Notes: a model not told the origin generated them from the sequence alone. A stretch of DNA of 64,000 nt from Datnioides undecimradiatus (GCA_008933995.1 WARS01000033.1:3097813-3161812), one strand, 5' to 3'; shown: positions 9,737 to 22,811, numbered from the stretch's first letter. A program made the numbers and translations.

Positions 9737-12700
9737 GTAATTTGAACCAGGGACAGGGGGCCCGTTTCAACAACTCCGAGATCTGCAAGTTGTGGTTTGT
9801 AGCGTCGGATCCTTTCCTCTGCCTTTAATTTTGTTTCGCTGATCAAAACAATCAGCTTATTTGCAATCCATGGAGGAGTGTGGGAGAGCCCTGTGGCCCC
9901 AGGAATGTAGCTGTGGTTTGCGATTCAGAAATTGTGAATGGGACGTGAATTTGGATCTGTATGTGGACACCAAATATTGCTTGTAGTCCAAGGGCGACTG
10001 TAATCAAGATTTTAGAAATCTAGGTGTTCAAGTTATCCACAGGAGACCAAACTCAAGAATTTAATACTTCAGTTTGTGCACCTGGAGGCAGGAGGGATCT
10101 TTAAGCCGTTCTAAATAAATCAGGCATGAATGTGATGAGTCAAGGCGGGCCAGGCTAACCTCACAGTATCTGAAGTTGTTCTAAATCTTTAAATCTAAAT
10201 CTAAGTCAAATCTTTTGGAAAATGACTGTGTGGAAGCATGTAGGCAAGTAAGGAGGCTTCATTTTTACAGTGCATTTTGTATAAAGATGCAATTTAAAGT
10301 GCTTTATTTAAAAAAAGGAAAAGTAAATGAGTATTTACACATATATAAAATCAAAAGTGCAAAAGTACAGATAAGAGATTCACAGGATAAAAAGATAAGG
10401 ATGTTGCAAAGGGAGTTTAAGTTAATTAATTGTTAAACATGAAACAATTGAGATGAGCGTTTCCCTGGATTTCTCATTTAAACTGTGATTTGAAGGACTT
10501 CCTGAATGGATTTTAAGACCTGAAGAGTGTGAAACTTAAAGCTGCTTCTCTCTGATTTGCTGTGTGCGGGAACAGGAAGCAGGCCAGAAGCTGAACACCT
10601 CAGAGACATGGAGGGTTCACAGCACTGAGCATGCAACAGAATTCCAAGCACAGGGGAAGCCAAAGCGCCGATCTCTACACTGATGTGATGCGACCCACAG
10701 GTTCTATTAACAGCTTCATGAATTAATTCAACTCTTTTAACGCATGATCATGGATGCACATAAGTTTGCACTCACAAGATTCTGGTGCAGGAGTTTATTT
10801 TAGTCTTTTTTAAACAGATTTGACTTTTCTTTGCAGCCTGATCTGTGGTCAGTAGCAGCTCCAATTGATGAAAATGGACACACTCTGCTGCAGATGTGTG
10901 TCAATGTCAGTTCCTGAGAATGAATCCTCCTGATTTGGGCTGTGCAGACACGACACACCGTCCCCTCACATTTCAGCTCATGACCAATAGCATTGCCATC
11001 AGGGAACATTTGCAAAAGGTAAACAGACTTCCTAAATGTTAGCACTCCAACATTAGCGTTTAGCTTGTGTCACAGTCACAGGTTAATGCTGAAGTAGCAG
11101 TTCCTTCCTGTTCTGATGAAGTTGCCTCAGGAAATGCTGAGTTATTTCAGAGGTGTTTAAGTGCTCCTAGTTTCATTCCCAACATGACGGTTTAACTGAT
11201 GTTTTAATCCATCTTTCATCTTTTCCATCAGATCTTTCACTTTTCCCACATTTCTCCCACGTTGCTGAACCCCTGTGAAATTAACACAAATATAAACCCT
11301 GTGGACTTGACCTCAGTGTTCCTGATCGTGCAGGGCCTGATGAGAAAGAAAGTAGGAAATTAGATCTCTACAAAGTGTCTGTGTGCAGCTGATGGCTGCT
11401 GCGATGAAAGAGCCAAGGGTTAGATCACCCTGCCCACCGAACGACTTTGACTGACAGCTGCCTGCTCGCGCACAGCACCCTTCTAAACGGAGCGGGGTGG
11501 GATTCAAAAGCTGTGAACACTCATCTCATCATGTGCCCTCAATCAGAAACACACCACACGCCAAGCCCACCACTTTTCATATTTCTCATCCAGGAGGTCG
11601 CACCTGTTCCCCTGAAACAGATCCCTGAGAGGCTGATGTGCCACGCCGCTTCACACTGACGCCTTCCATCGCGTGCCGAACATTCATTTCACAGCCACAA
11701 AGACGCTGTGAATCGCAGTTAATTTCAGATATTCCGTATTAATCAGCACACTTTGATGCATTTGGCGCTCACGTTGGATATTTCTCATCATTTTTCACTT
11801 AGCGTTCCACTTGTTATTGCCACCACATAAAGCCAGTGATTAACGAGCGTGTGTGGAACTTCTTGGCGCGCTTCTTTACCACAAGGATTTGAATAATAAG
11901 ACTACATTCAACGGGATTTCTGTCGTTCTCTTAGAAAAACTTGGAATCATTTTGCATCACAGCTGCTCGAAAACTCTGATGGAAATCATCTTTTAATGAT
12001 CTTACGGATAATCACCTCAAACATGAATATTTCATCTTTCTAACAGAGAGAATTTGTTCTTTAAATAGATCTTTTTTTATTGACTTGCCCATAACAATAA
12101 TTCATAAATCAAGATTTATGTGTAAATTCATTTTACATCATGTTTGATCTACTTTTTGGGCTTTTTGTCACCAAGGCACATCAGTACAAATAGAAATTTA
12201 GAAAAGATTAAGGGAGATTAAGAGATTGAATTATTGGATTATGACACATATTTTTGTAGCTCTAGTCATAATTTCTTCATGAGTTATGATAACAGTTTCT
12301 TCTTCAAGTTCACGTCTGATATGTAGGAACATGAGATTAGGAAAGAAATGAGCGTCACATGATCAGACACTGTTTATTAAGATGTTTACTTACATTATGG
12401 TTTTTTGGCAATCATCTCATGTAAGTGTAGGAATATATTAATCTGCTCATGTATCGTTCTTTAAAAACAGCAAACTGACAGATTTTCCAACCCATCAGTG
12501 GCAATCCTGCTCCTCCAGCCTGGACTGGTTCTGCTTCCTGTCCCGTCGAGTTCTTGTAACAATGCTGCCACTAGAGTTAATGTCGTTAACTGAAATTATA
12601 ATTAATTAACACATGATCCTGGCACCAGGTTCCAGTTTTCAACTCTTTTGACAGTTGTAGCAGTCTCAACGTTTTGGCTGAAGAGACTTTTTGTTTTAGA

Positions 12701-12936
12701 AAGAAGGATGAAACGGACTAAAATGGGACTGAAACTGAAAAGTCTTCACCTGGAGTGGAAGTCAAACTGACCACTGGCTGCCAGAGATCCCACAGGTCAC
12801 CTCTGCTCTCGCAAAATGACGGTATTTATCTGTTCACACGCACAAATTAGATTGTTTTCACGTTCAGTAACTGTGACTTCATATGAAAAATGAAAACACC
12901 ATTCAAATGGAAAACCAAGGCAGCTCTACCTTTTGG

Positions 12937-12937
<1 letters not shown>
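9737..12937. other. putative intron 1, no internal feature identified
   Basis: Between candidate exons 1 and 2 I find no repeat I can name apart from short AT-rich tracts. ORFs of 60-81 codons are present on both strands and look like chance. Confidence 0.4.
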
Positions 12938-12979
<42 letters not shown>

Positions 12980-12987
12980 CGCGCGCC
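12938..12987 (+). repeat. (GT)n microsatellite with GC end
   Basis: About 18 GT units followed by 'gcgtgcgcgcgc'. Alternating purine-pyrimidine sequence of this kind can adopt Z-DNA. It lies about 270 bases before candidate exon 2. Confidence 0.97.
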
Positions 12988-13258
12988 TCAGTCCCAGTAA
13001 TTTGTGGGTAACATCTGAAGAGAGGATCAATGTTTCTCTCGCTGACAGACTTCTCTGCTCCTGTGCTCTACCTCAGTGGGCTTTCTTTTTGCTAAATGAA
13101 TGAATCCTTCATGCTTTGCTGCCTCTGTTGAAAATAATAGTAATTGTATTGGCAGGACGGTGACTGTTTGGCCACAGACGTCCTCGTGCTGTGCTCTGAG
13201 ATAAAACTCCATTTAATGACGTGGCCCAGGGCCTTTGTTTTCCTTCTCTCCGCTTCAG

Positions 13259-13388
13259 CGCAGGAGACGGAGAGCTGAGCGGCGACAGGAAACGTGGTTA
13301 TACTCTCCTGTAGAAGGCAGCGAAGTGACTCTGACGCTCCTGTTGTTGGGTGCACGTGTCAGCCCGGCGATCCAGTGGCAAATTACAG
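13259..13388 (+). CDS. candidate internal exon 2 of unrecognised gene
   Basis: This is a 130-base segment after a long pyrimidine tract 'ttttccttctctccgcttcag', with donor 'attacag|gtaata'. Only one of three frames is open. It starts on a full codon with RRRRRAERRQETWLY, a strongly basic stretch, then VEGSEVTLTLLLLGAR, which has a short hydrophobic run, and IQWQIT, ending with one base of a split codon. It accepts phase 0 from exon 1 and passes phase 1 to the segment at 23965, which is open in that frame. The basic cluster could be a nuclear signal or a cleavage/topology signal next to the hydrophobic run. That is speculation. No domain is recognised. Confidence 0.42.
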
Positions 13389-13438
13389 GTAATAACACAG
13401 CACCATATTCATTAAAATTGCTGCCAGCTCCCTGTGGG

Positions 13439-13457
13439 GCGTGTGTGTGTGTGTGTG
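13439..13457 (+). repeat. (GT)n microsatellite
   Basis: A short GT run of about nine units ending in a G-rich tract, 50 bases past the exon 2 donor. Confidence 0.95.
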
Positions 13458-13570
13458 GAGGGGGGGAGTAACTGAGCCTTTAGGTCCAGTACCTTGTGGT
13501 TTGTAAAGGATGAGCACTTTGTTGCAGCCTCTCTTGAGTATGCCGATTAAAGCAGCACATGTAATAACGA

Positions 13571-13614
13571 TGTGCGTGTGTGTGTGCGTGTGTGTGTGTG
13601 TGTGGGGGGGGGGG
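13571..13614 (+). repeat. (GT)n microsatellite with poly-G end
   Basis: Interrupted GT repeats followed by eleven G. Together with 12938-12987 and 13439-13457 this makes three GT tracts around candidate exon 2 within 700 bases. Confidence 0.95.
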
Positions 13615-16600
13615 CTGCAGGTAACACTTCACAGTCATAATACGGAGCGATGAGTCCACAAGCAATTACAATAATTCCTAATGGCCATTAGAAAAAGGTA
13701 AGAGCCCTCCTTGGAGAGGTCGCTCCCTATGATTAGGACGAATAGGGAGGGCGGGTCCTGGTGGAGCCTGTTGCTGCATTGGACACAGCCATTGTATTTT
13801 TGTGTTGGGTCAGAGTGTGAGGGCTGGGAGCGTTAGTCACCCTCAGTCTCATTTGGTCTGTCTTTGTAAAATGAAACCAACACTAATCATTCTCATACTT
13901 TCAGTATTGATCTTGCAAACATTCATGGCCGAAACACAGTAAATGCAACAAACCACACACCAACTTCAACGCTGCTGGTACCATGTCTAGTGCAGTGCAG
14001 GTAGGGTAATCCAGTGCATCTGTTGCAACATATTTCATAAAAGCAAAAATGCTAAAATACATCTTAACAAACACAACTTCAGCTCAGTGTAACGCCACAT
14101 GAACTGCCGATACAGACATGTACACACACCTTCTTGTTTTCTGATGAAACTGTACGATTCCTGCCCAAAAGCTCTCCGCAGAGAGACGCTGACACCCGCT
14201 TGCTTTTTACTGTCTCTCAATCAACACAAAGCCAAAACAAAAAAAGTCTGGTGATGTCGTGAAGCAGCGTGGGATGATGGGAAATGATGTCTTCATGTCA
14301 GTCAGCTTCTCCCAGTTGGGATTCCTTCAGTGTTGATGGTTCAGGAGATTTTTACTGGGAGCTGAATTCTCCACAGACGTCTCCTCCTCTCCAAAACAAA
14401 CCCAGAGAAACACTGAATAAAGCAGTTCCACCTTAAAAACCACTGTTTCTCCCACGCTGTCAGCTGCACCAGGGATGTCCTGGAGGGGCGGCGAGCCGAG
14501 CTGCTGCTAACGTTTGCTCAGCTTGTTTCTCTGATAACTTAAGATCCAGATGTCTGATGACTAAAATCCTTCATCTGCTTGAAACAAAGAATTAAAAACA
14601 ACTGACAGCTAAAAGTGGGTCACAGAAATGTGGATAATAAAGTTAATGGCAGTCAGCATGCTCAAAGAGGACATGGTGAGACCACTGACAGGTGGCCAAA
14701 TGAAACCACTAACTGAGCATTATCTTGATTTCTCTGGGTTTGCAAAGAGAAAAGTTACATATTGTAAGATCAGTCATTTTGTTTACATATGGTCTCTGCA
14801 GTAGACCAGCACGATTGATGTAGTTATCTGGATCCAAATCCAAAGGACAGTATTGGATTTTGAAGCAGCGCTTTGACAGCCAAATTGCAATATCACGACA
14901 TTTTCACGACGAAAAGAAGAAGAGGAGAGATAGAGAATCCAACAGAGATGGATGAGAGCTGGAACTACTGAGCTCCAGCGTTCAGGAGGAGACATCCTCC
15001 ATTCTGCTCCAACAATGAAATCAAAGTCGAAAAGATAAATGAAGGAAAAAGTGCCATGGGAGAGTCGGCCATTGATCCAGCAGAGAAACAAATCTGTTTT
15101 CCTTTCTGTCTGCAGGGATCAGAATAATACAGTACGGATCACCTGCGGCCGACTGTCTGTTCGCTAAACCTGCTGCCTTTTCATTTGTTCACATCTCATC
15201 TTCTATCTGCGCCAGGCTGTGGACATGGGCTCTGATTCGCTGCCGATGACAAATGTGTTGTTGTTTGGTCTAATTGACTTGTCGTCCGTCTTATTATTTC
15301 ATCATTTTAATCAATCTATTGTGTCTTAACAGCTTTAAATTTTTGTTTCATCGTATTTTAAATCAAACTCACTGTTATATTTTATGATCAGAGCCTGACT
15401 GATGTGATTTTTGGAGCAAATACTAATTCAGAGGTTTAAAGCTACACTGGTAATAGCAGTAATAGTAATTGTAATTTTTTTTTCTCAAATTAGGATTTTA
15501 TTGTATACTGCTAAGACAAAACTCTCACCTGACAAAACTCTCACCTGAACTTTAACCTATAGTTTGATTCCACCAAGAACTCCAAAGCAGATTGGGCAGG
15601 AAGTTTGACACAGGAAATACATAGAGTATCCATTTAACTTTTAAAATAAAATGCCATATTCAGACTCTTATTTGTAAAGACAGACAAAGAAAATTCAACT
15701 ACATAACATCCTTATCTATGGTGACAAAGACATAAAACAGTGCTCCATCTCTGAAATGTTCTTGTAAGCAGCAGAGTGTAGTACAGAACATATAAATAAA
15801 TATAAACTTGTATTACATTTTTTTAATGGACTGTGTGCATCCGTCTAACAAACTTGATGAAAGCATTTCTTAAAATACATGAAAATTTTGTTTTTACATG
15901 TATAATCCTAATATTGTTTGCATCCATGCCTACTTACATGCAGTCTTCTTCTTCTCCCCTGCCTTTGTTAAGGCATTTCCACATTTCTTGGTGCATAGCA
16001 GCCACCTGTAGATCAGTGGAATGGTGTGAAACCATTGTCAAGGCTTTTTTATCATGTCAGCCATGTGTACAACAAACAACAGGGACACTGCTCATAAATA
16101 AACAGCTCCATAGCAGTACTAGAGGTCAAAACCTGGCAGGTTACCTTCAAGTCATTTGCATTATCAGGGTCCTTTATTACTGAACAAATCAGCCAGTACT
16201 GCAAGGATTATAATATGCTATACTATGCATCTTATTTTATTAAATAGAATTTATATATTTTTTATTGAAACTGCCAGTTGAGGGACTTGACAAGGTGCCA
16301 TCATTGCAGGTACATTGCAAGTAGAAAGCACTGTGCTATATTTACATGGGATATTAAAAGACAACAATTTAATTCCTATCATTTCAAAGACCTGTGCAAC
16401 AAAGGATGAAGATAGGGAGATGAGGGGAGAGAGACAAACGGGATGAGGAGAGGGAGAGCAAACAGCCCAAGATAATTGATGGCACTGATAAAAGGAGACG
16501 AGTGTATGCAGGCCTTACTTTCATTAAAATTGCAATTGATTTTCCTGAAGCTGGGCGTTCACTCATGTTAGCAGAAACAACATACAGTACAATGTGTTGA

Positions 16601-17516
16601 TAAAGCAGATGGTTAAGCCATGCATTTAAATAGCTCTCATTAAGCGTGCGTGCAGATAAGATTGTTTACCAGGTGTGTATCTCAGGATATATAGGGACTG
16701 AATTTTGGTGTGTGTGTTTGCTTAAAGCAAGAATCCACAGGTTCTTCTGAAGTCTCCACTGAGGAACTATTCAGTCTGTAATTGAAGGAAGTAATTTCAC
16801 AAAGAGATGTAATTCTGACACATTATTGTCGTGCTATTAGCATAAAGCTTTGCATTCACATCCCAAGTCCATGCAAGCACATCTGGCACATTCATCCACT
16901 CAAAGTAGCATAAATAGCTGAATATCTTTATGCAGAACCAATATGGATGATAACAGATTTCTGAAGAAGGACTGTTCTGCTGAGGGTGGAACGCAATGTA
17001 GAGGTTAAAACTCAAAATCATTTGTGTGTTCATTTTGTACCGTGTCTTGAGTTACAAGAGTAAGCTAGCAGCTGTTATTGGTATTTAGCTGTGTTAGCTA
17101 AAAGGTTAAGATAATCTTGGGTTGAATTGAATGTACAGTTTAGATCTTCCAGTACTGTTGGGGGGGGGGCTACACAGACACCACCTTGGAGACACGGCTG
17201 GTTGCTTATGTCCTTTAGCCGGAATCTGCTTATTAGGATCAGCCTGCACCATCTCACGTGTACTGTACATGTGAGGGCCACTTTAATTGGTCAACTTCCT
17301 GCTGTAGCTCTGGTCAGAAGCTGGGACACAGTCTGTCACTGGTCCTGCATTCACTCACCTTCAGAATTTGTTTGGGTGAGTCTGACATTATCCTTTTGGG
17401 TACAATCCCAACTTCCAGGTACACTCAAATGAGCTCCTTTCCATGCCTGGCTGCAGGTGTGAGCACATTGACTTGAGTATCTGCAGTATTCAACAAACTC
17501 CTGACTCCTGACTCTC
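13615..17516. other. putative intron 2, left part
   Basis: No gene is supported. Noted inside: a perfect 16-base tandem duplication at 15515-15546 and a good acceptor 'tttctgtctgcag' at 15116 with no donor within reach. ORFs here are short and unassigned. Confidence 0.4.
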
Positions 17517-17521
17517 TGTCC

Positions 17522-18091
17522 TGTCATTGTTTATGGTTTTAGTTTGGCTATTTCCTTTTTTATTTTGAAATACCTTTTTCTTATGCATTTTCAATGTCTC
17601 CACCTTCTGTCTTTGCCTTTCCCCCGCCCTGTTTTCTGTGTTTCCTTTGTTAAATAGTTCCTTTTGTGTATTTTCCTTCTTGCAGTTGTGAGGTCATCTC
17701 TCTGGTGCTTAGTCTTCCTTTTTTCAGTGCCTCTTTGTTTCCTCACATGTTCTTGCCTCCTAATGAACCTTGGTTACCTCCTGGATTTCTTTTTTGTTGT
17801 TTTGTCGGAGTCAGGTTGTTTTGTCCCTTGGCTCCTCAGCTGCCTTTAGTTGGTTCACATTGCCCTGCCTGCTTTCTTTACCACCTGCACTATGTTTAAA
17901 GTCACCTTTTGTTCATTCTCCTTTACCCTGTGTCCTGTGCCTGCATTGGGGCCCTTGATCTGAACTGGTACAGTTCAAAGTAGATATATAGAGTAAAGTT
18001 CAAGGAGAATGGCGAGGAAACAACCAAAACAAGTGCAGAGAAACTCTAGAAATGAGAAAAAACAGCCAAACTAAAACCCAAAACCATGACA
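17522..18091 (+). mobile_element. 570-bp element with inverted ends and 5-bp target duplication
   Basis: The ends are TGTCAT...ATGACA. The first and last roughly 30 bases are imperfect inverted repeats sharing 'ggttttagtttggct'. TGTCC occurs immediately before (17517-17521) and after (18092-18096), consistent with a 5-bp target duplication. The left half is C/T-rich and the right half A-rich, as in a long imperfect palindrome. TG...CA ends with a 5-bp duplication would suit a solo LTR, but the inverted ends favour a non-autonomous DNA transposon. No coding sequence is supported, and ORFs at 17664-17958 are low-complexity readings of it. Confidence 0.65.
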
Positions 18092-18096
18092 TGTCC

Positions 18097-19004
18097 AATG
18101 CAACCTTACCTTCCACGTAAGCTTGCTCTTGTTGGAGTTCTGTTTTGGCTATTAGGTTTTACTTGAAACACATCAAGGGGACACAGAAAGGATGTAAATT
18201 GAGAAGGAGCCTCTGTTGCCATCTGTTTCCTCTCTCACAACACAAACACATCCACAATATCTTCCTCACTCACTGTCCTTAGCCGTCTCTGTCTTTTGGT
18301 ACGCAGGGAAGCATGCATGTTAATATCAGCGGCTAGCCGAGAGGAATTCATTTATCTGGCTTCTCTCTGGTCTGCATCTGAGCAGACACACATCCACTGG
18401 TGCAGCCAATAAAGCAGTTGGTTCTGCTGCAGCCTGAGGACAACAGGCAGAGGTATATCTGCTTCTAACAGACGGCTGAACTGAGACTACAGTCCATTAG
18501 CAGAGGAGGCTCGCACTGACAAATCACACTACATTATATTCTGAAGTCAAACCTCACTCATCCAAACCTCAAACATCAAAGCTGTAGTTTATACTAAAGA
18601 ACGAGGAGTAGGTCAGGATGAGGTTGAACCACAGCTTGAGCAATTTAAATGTTGTGCCAATTATAAGAGCTGCAAAGTTATTAATGTTTCCACTAATAGC
18701 AAAACCTCATCCCAACTCCATATTTCCAAAGCCAATCTGTACATACCAAGCTAACAGTATTACTGTGGTCCATTACCAGCTCGGAGGTCAATTTATGTTA
18801 GACTTCATGCCTTCAAGCAGTTTGATGATTCACCCAATCTTGGTGATAGGACTAATGCTTGTTCCTCCCTTGTTGCCACCACTGAGATACCCCTAAGGAG
18901 AGCTTTTAGCTACGACAGGACCTGGGTGCTGCTCTGTGTCTCCACAGAACAGACTTCTTGTTCTACAGGGCTTTTTCAGGTTTTAACTGACCTGCTGAAT
19001 GTTT
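18097..19004. other. no gene recognised
   Basis: Includes a 92-codon ORF at 18618-18896 with no splice sites or domain. It may in part be a diverged extension of the repeat that follows. Confidence 0.35.
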
Positions 19005-19205
19005 ATCTGGCACCATCATCAGGTGAAAGCATTTTTATTTATTCAACACTTTGGCTTTGGAACAAATATCTGCGCATAAATTACATTCCCACCAGCCTCA
19101 GCTGTGTTTTGTGTTTAGCTTTTCATGCTAACATGCTATATTAAGACAGTGAATATAACATCATACCTGGTTATCAAGGGCATGCTAGTTTTGTCATTGT
19201 CCCTC
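19005..19205 (+). repeat. dispersed teleost repeat, second copy
   Basis: 'ggcaccatcatcaggtgaaa', 'caacactttggctttgg', 'acattcccaccagcctcagc' and 'catgctaacatgctat' follow the order of the repeat disrupted by the Tc1 element at 1027-1340 and seen in inverse at 62100-62545. Confidence 0.65.
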
Positions 19206-20454
19206 AGCTCGAAAGCGTATATGTTCCTACAGTCTCACAAAGTGGCAAACCACTAACTCTCAACACCTGATTCCACCAAACATAGCTTTGCTTCATTCTA
19301 GGTGCAGTGCCCAGAAAGAGCCAATTGCTGCAGCTCTAGCCAATGCCTGTCAATGCGGTTTTTGGAGGCATCCCAGAAGGGACTCTTCATTCAGCTCCAT
19401 CGAGTCGGGCACGATGTCAGACAGTGCTTGCTGTGTAATGTAGGAGAGCTGTTGCACATTTGACCTAAACACCAGTGTGTAGGCACTTGTGCTATTCCAG
19501 TAACCATCCAAAATAAGCCAATGACAACACTTTGGTAAAGACATGTCGGTCTCATTGTTTTTGTTATCTCCTCCATGAAAAGTGCCTTGCAGTGCCATGA
19601 AAATAAAATATTTCCAAATACCAGATATCAGTGTGTACCAACTAACTCAAACCGTATACATATGCATATAATATTGAAATGCAGCCAGCAGCACTGTTTC
19701 TGCAGCGTATACAGTGAGAATGTAAGAGCAGTCACATTGCCGCAGGTTCAGCCTACCTGCTCCCACTTTACCGTTTTTCATACAGGCTCTGCCCTCAGAA
19801 GCAGCTCTCTATGTCTCCACACACTGAAATTTTAATGTAACTTCTCATCCAATCAGGATGAGCCTGAGGTCTTGGCATATGTTCACCCCTGTGCATGAAG
19901 CTCCAGAGATATCACAAAGCTCCTCAGCTTCTACCGGTTTTACTCCCTTCACTCTGATACTTTTTCTTGAACACTTGTGCTTTTAAAAGATCTTTAACTT
20001 CAGGTGATAGGTTTGGTGTGGCGTAAAAGCAGCAGCTCAATGTTTGTGGAAGGTTTTACATCTCAGTTATGTGACGTGCATCATACTGTTCATGGGATGA
20101 GAATCTTTCACAGCTGTACCTCTAATCGCATGCTTTGTGTCAATGCGTGTGTGTGTCATGAAATGTTTTGTAGCACTATATCCCACGATTCCACAATGTT
20201 AATGTGACTTTTATACAGGCTAAGGGCTGCGACAGAGGCCTGTATGATACTCACGCTGAACTATCAATGGGATTGTGTGAGGTGGAACACTGAAAAGGTA
20301 AATGAGCATATGGCTGCCATTGATTTTTACTCTATTTGCTCATGAATCAGTCAGAAGGTAGATTATGATTACGTGTAAAATGACCCTTACTCAGTGTTGT
20401 AATCCTCTTCACTGTTCCCAGAGTTACTCCTACACTTGGATTCATGGAAGTCAA
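19206..20454. other. no gene recognised
   Basis: An 82-codon minus-strand ORF at 19350-19598 and an 86-codon + ORF at 19575-19835 are unassigned. No splice-site pair or named repeat was found. Confidence 0.35.
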
Positions 20455-20885
20455 TGTGAGCTGGCTGACCTCTGGACCTCCTCTGCTGCGTCAAAGTGCC
20501 AACCCTTCAGCTTGAATTTCATATAGGTGAAGAGGAAGACGTTCCAGTCACCACATCCAGTGAGTAGTGCAGGTGGGGAGCAAAGATTGTGTTGGTGCAG
20601 CCAAATAATGCGCACTGTGCCATGATGGAGAACCAAAGGGCTATCCTGGAGAGTTCAGCTTGTCTGGGCTGATTGTTTTCCCTCAGACTCCTCAAAACAG
20701 TGCAGTAGTACTTTCCTCTGACAGTCTGACCCTGGGGGATGAATCTGTGGTTCAGAAACTTGCGAATGTCAGAGACAACAATGGTCAACAGTCTCTTGTT
20801 TGCACTTGTGACCTGAAGCGCAGGCTTTTCCATCGCTGAGACTGCTGTTTTGTCCCTGGTTCATACCTGGCAATGATCCTCCTCA
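20455..20885 (-). pseudogene. mariner-like transposase relic
   Basis: Reading the minus strand gives pieces collinear with mariner transposases: YEPGTKQQSQRWKS, then ALQVTSANKRLLTIVVSDIR, FIPQGQTVRGKYYCTVLR, a VLHH motif, then FLFTYMKFKLKGWHFD. At least one frameshift separates the last block from the rest. The Asp expected after VLHH is Gly (VLHHGT), so the second catalytic residue is lost. The N-terminal DNA-binding part and the terminal inverted repeats are not visible. This is an old, dead fragment of a DNA transposon gene, unrelated in age or sequence to the Tc1-like element at 1341-2906. Confidence 0.85.
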
Positions 20886-21576
20886 TGAACCTTTAGTTTG
20901 ATACAGATTTGATGTTTCTTGTCAGCTCTTGGCTGAAGTTTGAGCTCCAATGTGACATTGTACAAATGCACCATGGGCAGGATCTCAGTACACATAACAG
21001 CCTACAACTCCATTATAGCTGTTGATCATGCAAACTAACTGACTACGCTGACTCACAGGAGTTCCAACTATGAGCTGCTGCATGCTTGTTAACAGGCAGA
21101 AACAATCATGTGATTCACTTATTGCACTTTCTCCTTTGCAAGTAGAGAGGACGAGTCATGTTAGCTAACATTTACAATTACAAGCTAACAGACCATGTTG
21201 GACAGCACGAATAAATAGATAAATATCTGCTGAAAAATCATCACATAACTCACAAACAAGAGGAGCTGTTGTTCAGAAAAGCCAACAAAGAGAGGGAGTT
21301 CATGTGTGAAAAAGATGATTTGGTGTAATTTGCGCATTTATCATTGGATCCTGTTGCACAAGATCGTTGTTCGAGCATTGTTCAAGCTCGACGCAAAGAG
21401 AAGCATCAAATAAACGTGGAGACAAGCTGATGAGGACACTTCCCTCCTCTCACTTCCCTCCCACACACACTCATGCTCATTATGAACAGAGAGAAATATC
21501 CACCAAGGCCTTGAAAATTATTATTCACAAATGAATAACTGGGTTTTTTATCAGTTATCTAGTCAAGTTAAGATGT
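20886..21576. other. no gene recognised
   Basis: AT-rich non-coding sequence. It may include remains of the mariner element's left part, but I could not trace them. Confidence 0.35.
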
Positions 21577-21806
21577 AAATGGTAAATGGCCTGTACTTAT
21601 CTGCGCTTTACACTACAAGTCGACATTCACCCATTCACACCAAACGAAACTAAGGATTTGTAACCATTCACACGCCAATGACGCAGCATCGGGGGCAATT
21701 TGGGGTTTAGCATCTTGCCCAAGGACGCTTCAGCACGCAGCCCAGAGGAGCCGGACCGCCAATCCTTGGATAGGTGGACGACCCGTTCTACCACTGAACC
21801 ACAGCT
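21577..21806 (-). repeat. tRNA-derived SINE, inverse orientation
   Basis: 'aatggtaaatggcctgtac', 'attcacccattcacacc', 'gcaatttggggtttag', 'atcttgcccaaggacgc' and 'ctaccactgaaccacagct' are the blocks of a very common teleost SINE, read from tail to tRNA-like head. The final block is the inverse of a tRNA A-box region. A second copy lies at 50606-50768. Confidence 0.85.
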
Positions 21807-22811
21807 GTGTGTGTGCGCGCCTCTGCTACATTTGTACTTGTGCAGGTGTTTGTGTTTGTATGTTCAGTGGTTAACGTACAGATCACGCCTTGGTATGAGG
21901 TTGTCACCTCTGAAATCCAAATCTTTTCTTATTTGAACAAAAGAAGAACTCTGAGCTTTCAAAGTTTCTCCAGAGAAATGGACAAAGATGGTCAGTGACA
22001 GGAACCAAAGAGGAGTGGACAGTCAGTGAGGCAGAGAGGGAAAAGAAACAGAAATTATTTAATTATTTAAATTAATTAACATTAATTAGAGTTTCTCTGT
22101 GGAGGAGGGAAGCTGTGAAGTGGGTGACTAAGTCTACCCAGAACTACACTGGATGTTTTGATTCGTTGCTGATGCAATGAAGGGATCCTGCAGGGAAAAG
22201 AGAAGGAGCAAACACGGTGGAAATCCAGATCGAGGGTTTTTCTTCCAGGATAACTGCATCAGTCAATGCAATACATGACAGGCTGACGGACAGAAGCTTT
22301 TACTTACATCAAGCACAGAGCTCACTTATTAAATAGGAGTTTATTTGACATGATTCATAACTCTTGTAACAGAAGTTGGGACCCAGTCATTGAAACACTG
22401 AGTAAGCATGCTTTCTTAGTCAGTTTATACCAAGGTTTGGGTGATTCTGATTGGCTGAAGCGTGTCCTTTAAATCCTGACAATGTACATCTACTGGTAGT
22501 TCCAGTTAGACTGTCTGTTCACTGTTTTTTATTAATGTGCCGGCTAGCATCAGCCTGTATCTAAAATGAGTAACCATAGCAACATGGACTCAAATCTTCT
22601 GCATGTAGTTTATTTCAACGTGTTTAAAAGCTTTTACGTACCACATCTATGCTTATGCAGACATTTAATGCATTGAATGACAGAGATGATAGCCGCATAT
22701 TAAGTGTTCCTGGTCCAGGGCCCTGCTTTCAGGCATACAGACAGCAAAGAACACACTGGTGGACATGTAAGGAACTGCAGGAGAGAAATGGATACACCAA
22801 AATGTCACAAA
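21807..22811. other. no gene recognised
   Basis: Contains a GT-rich stretch near 21806-21870 and an AT palindrome-rich stretch at 22055-22090. Nothing coding is supported. Confidence 0.4.
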
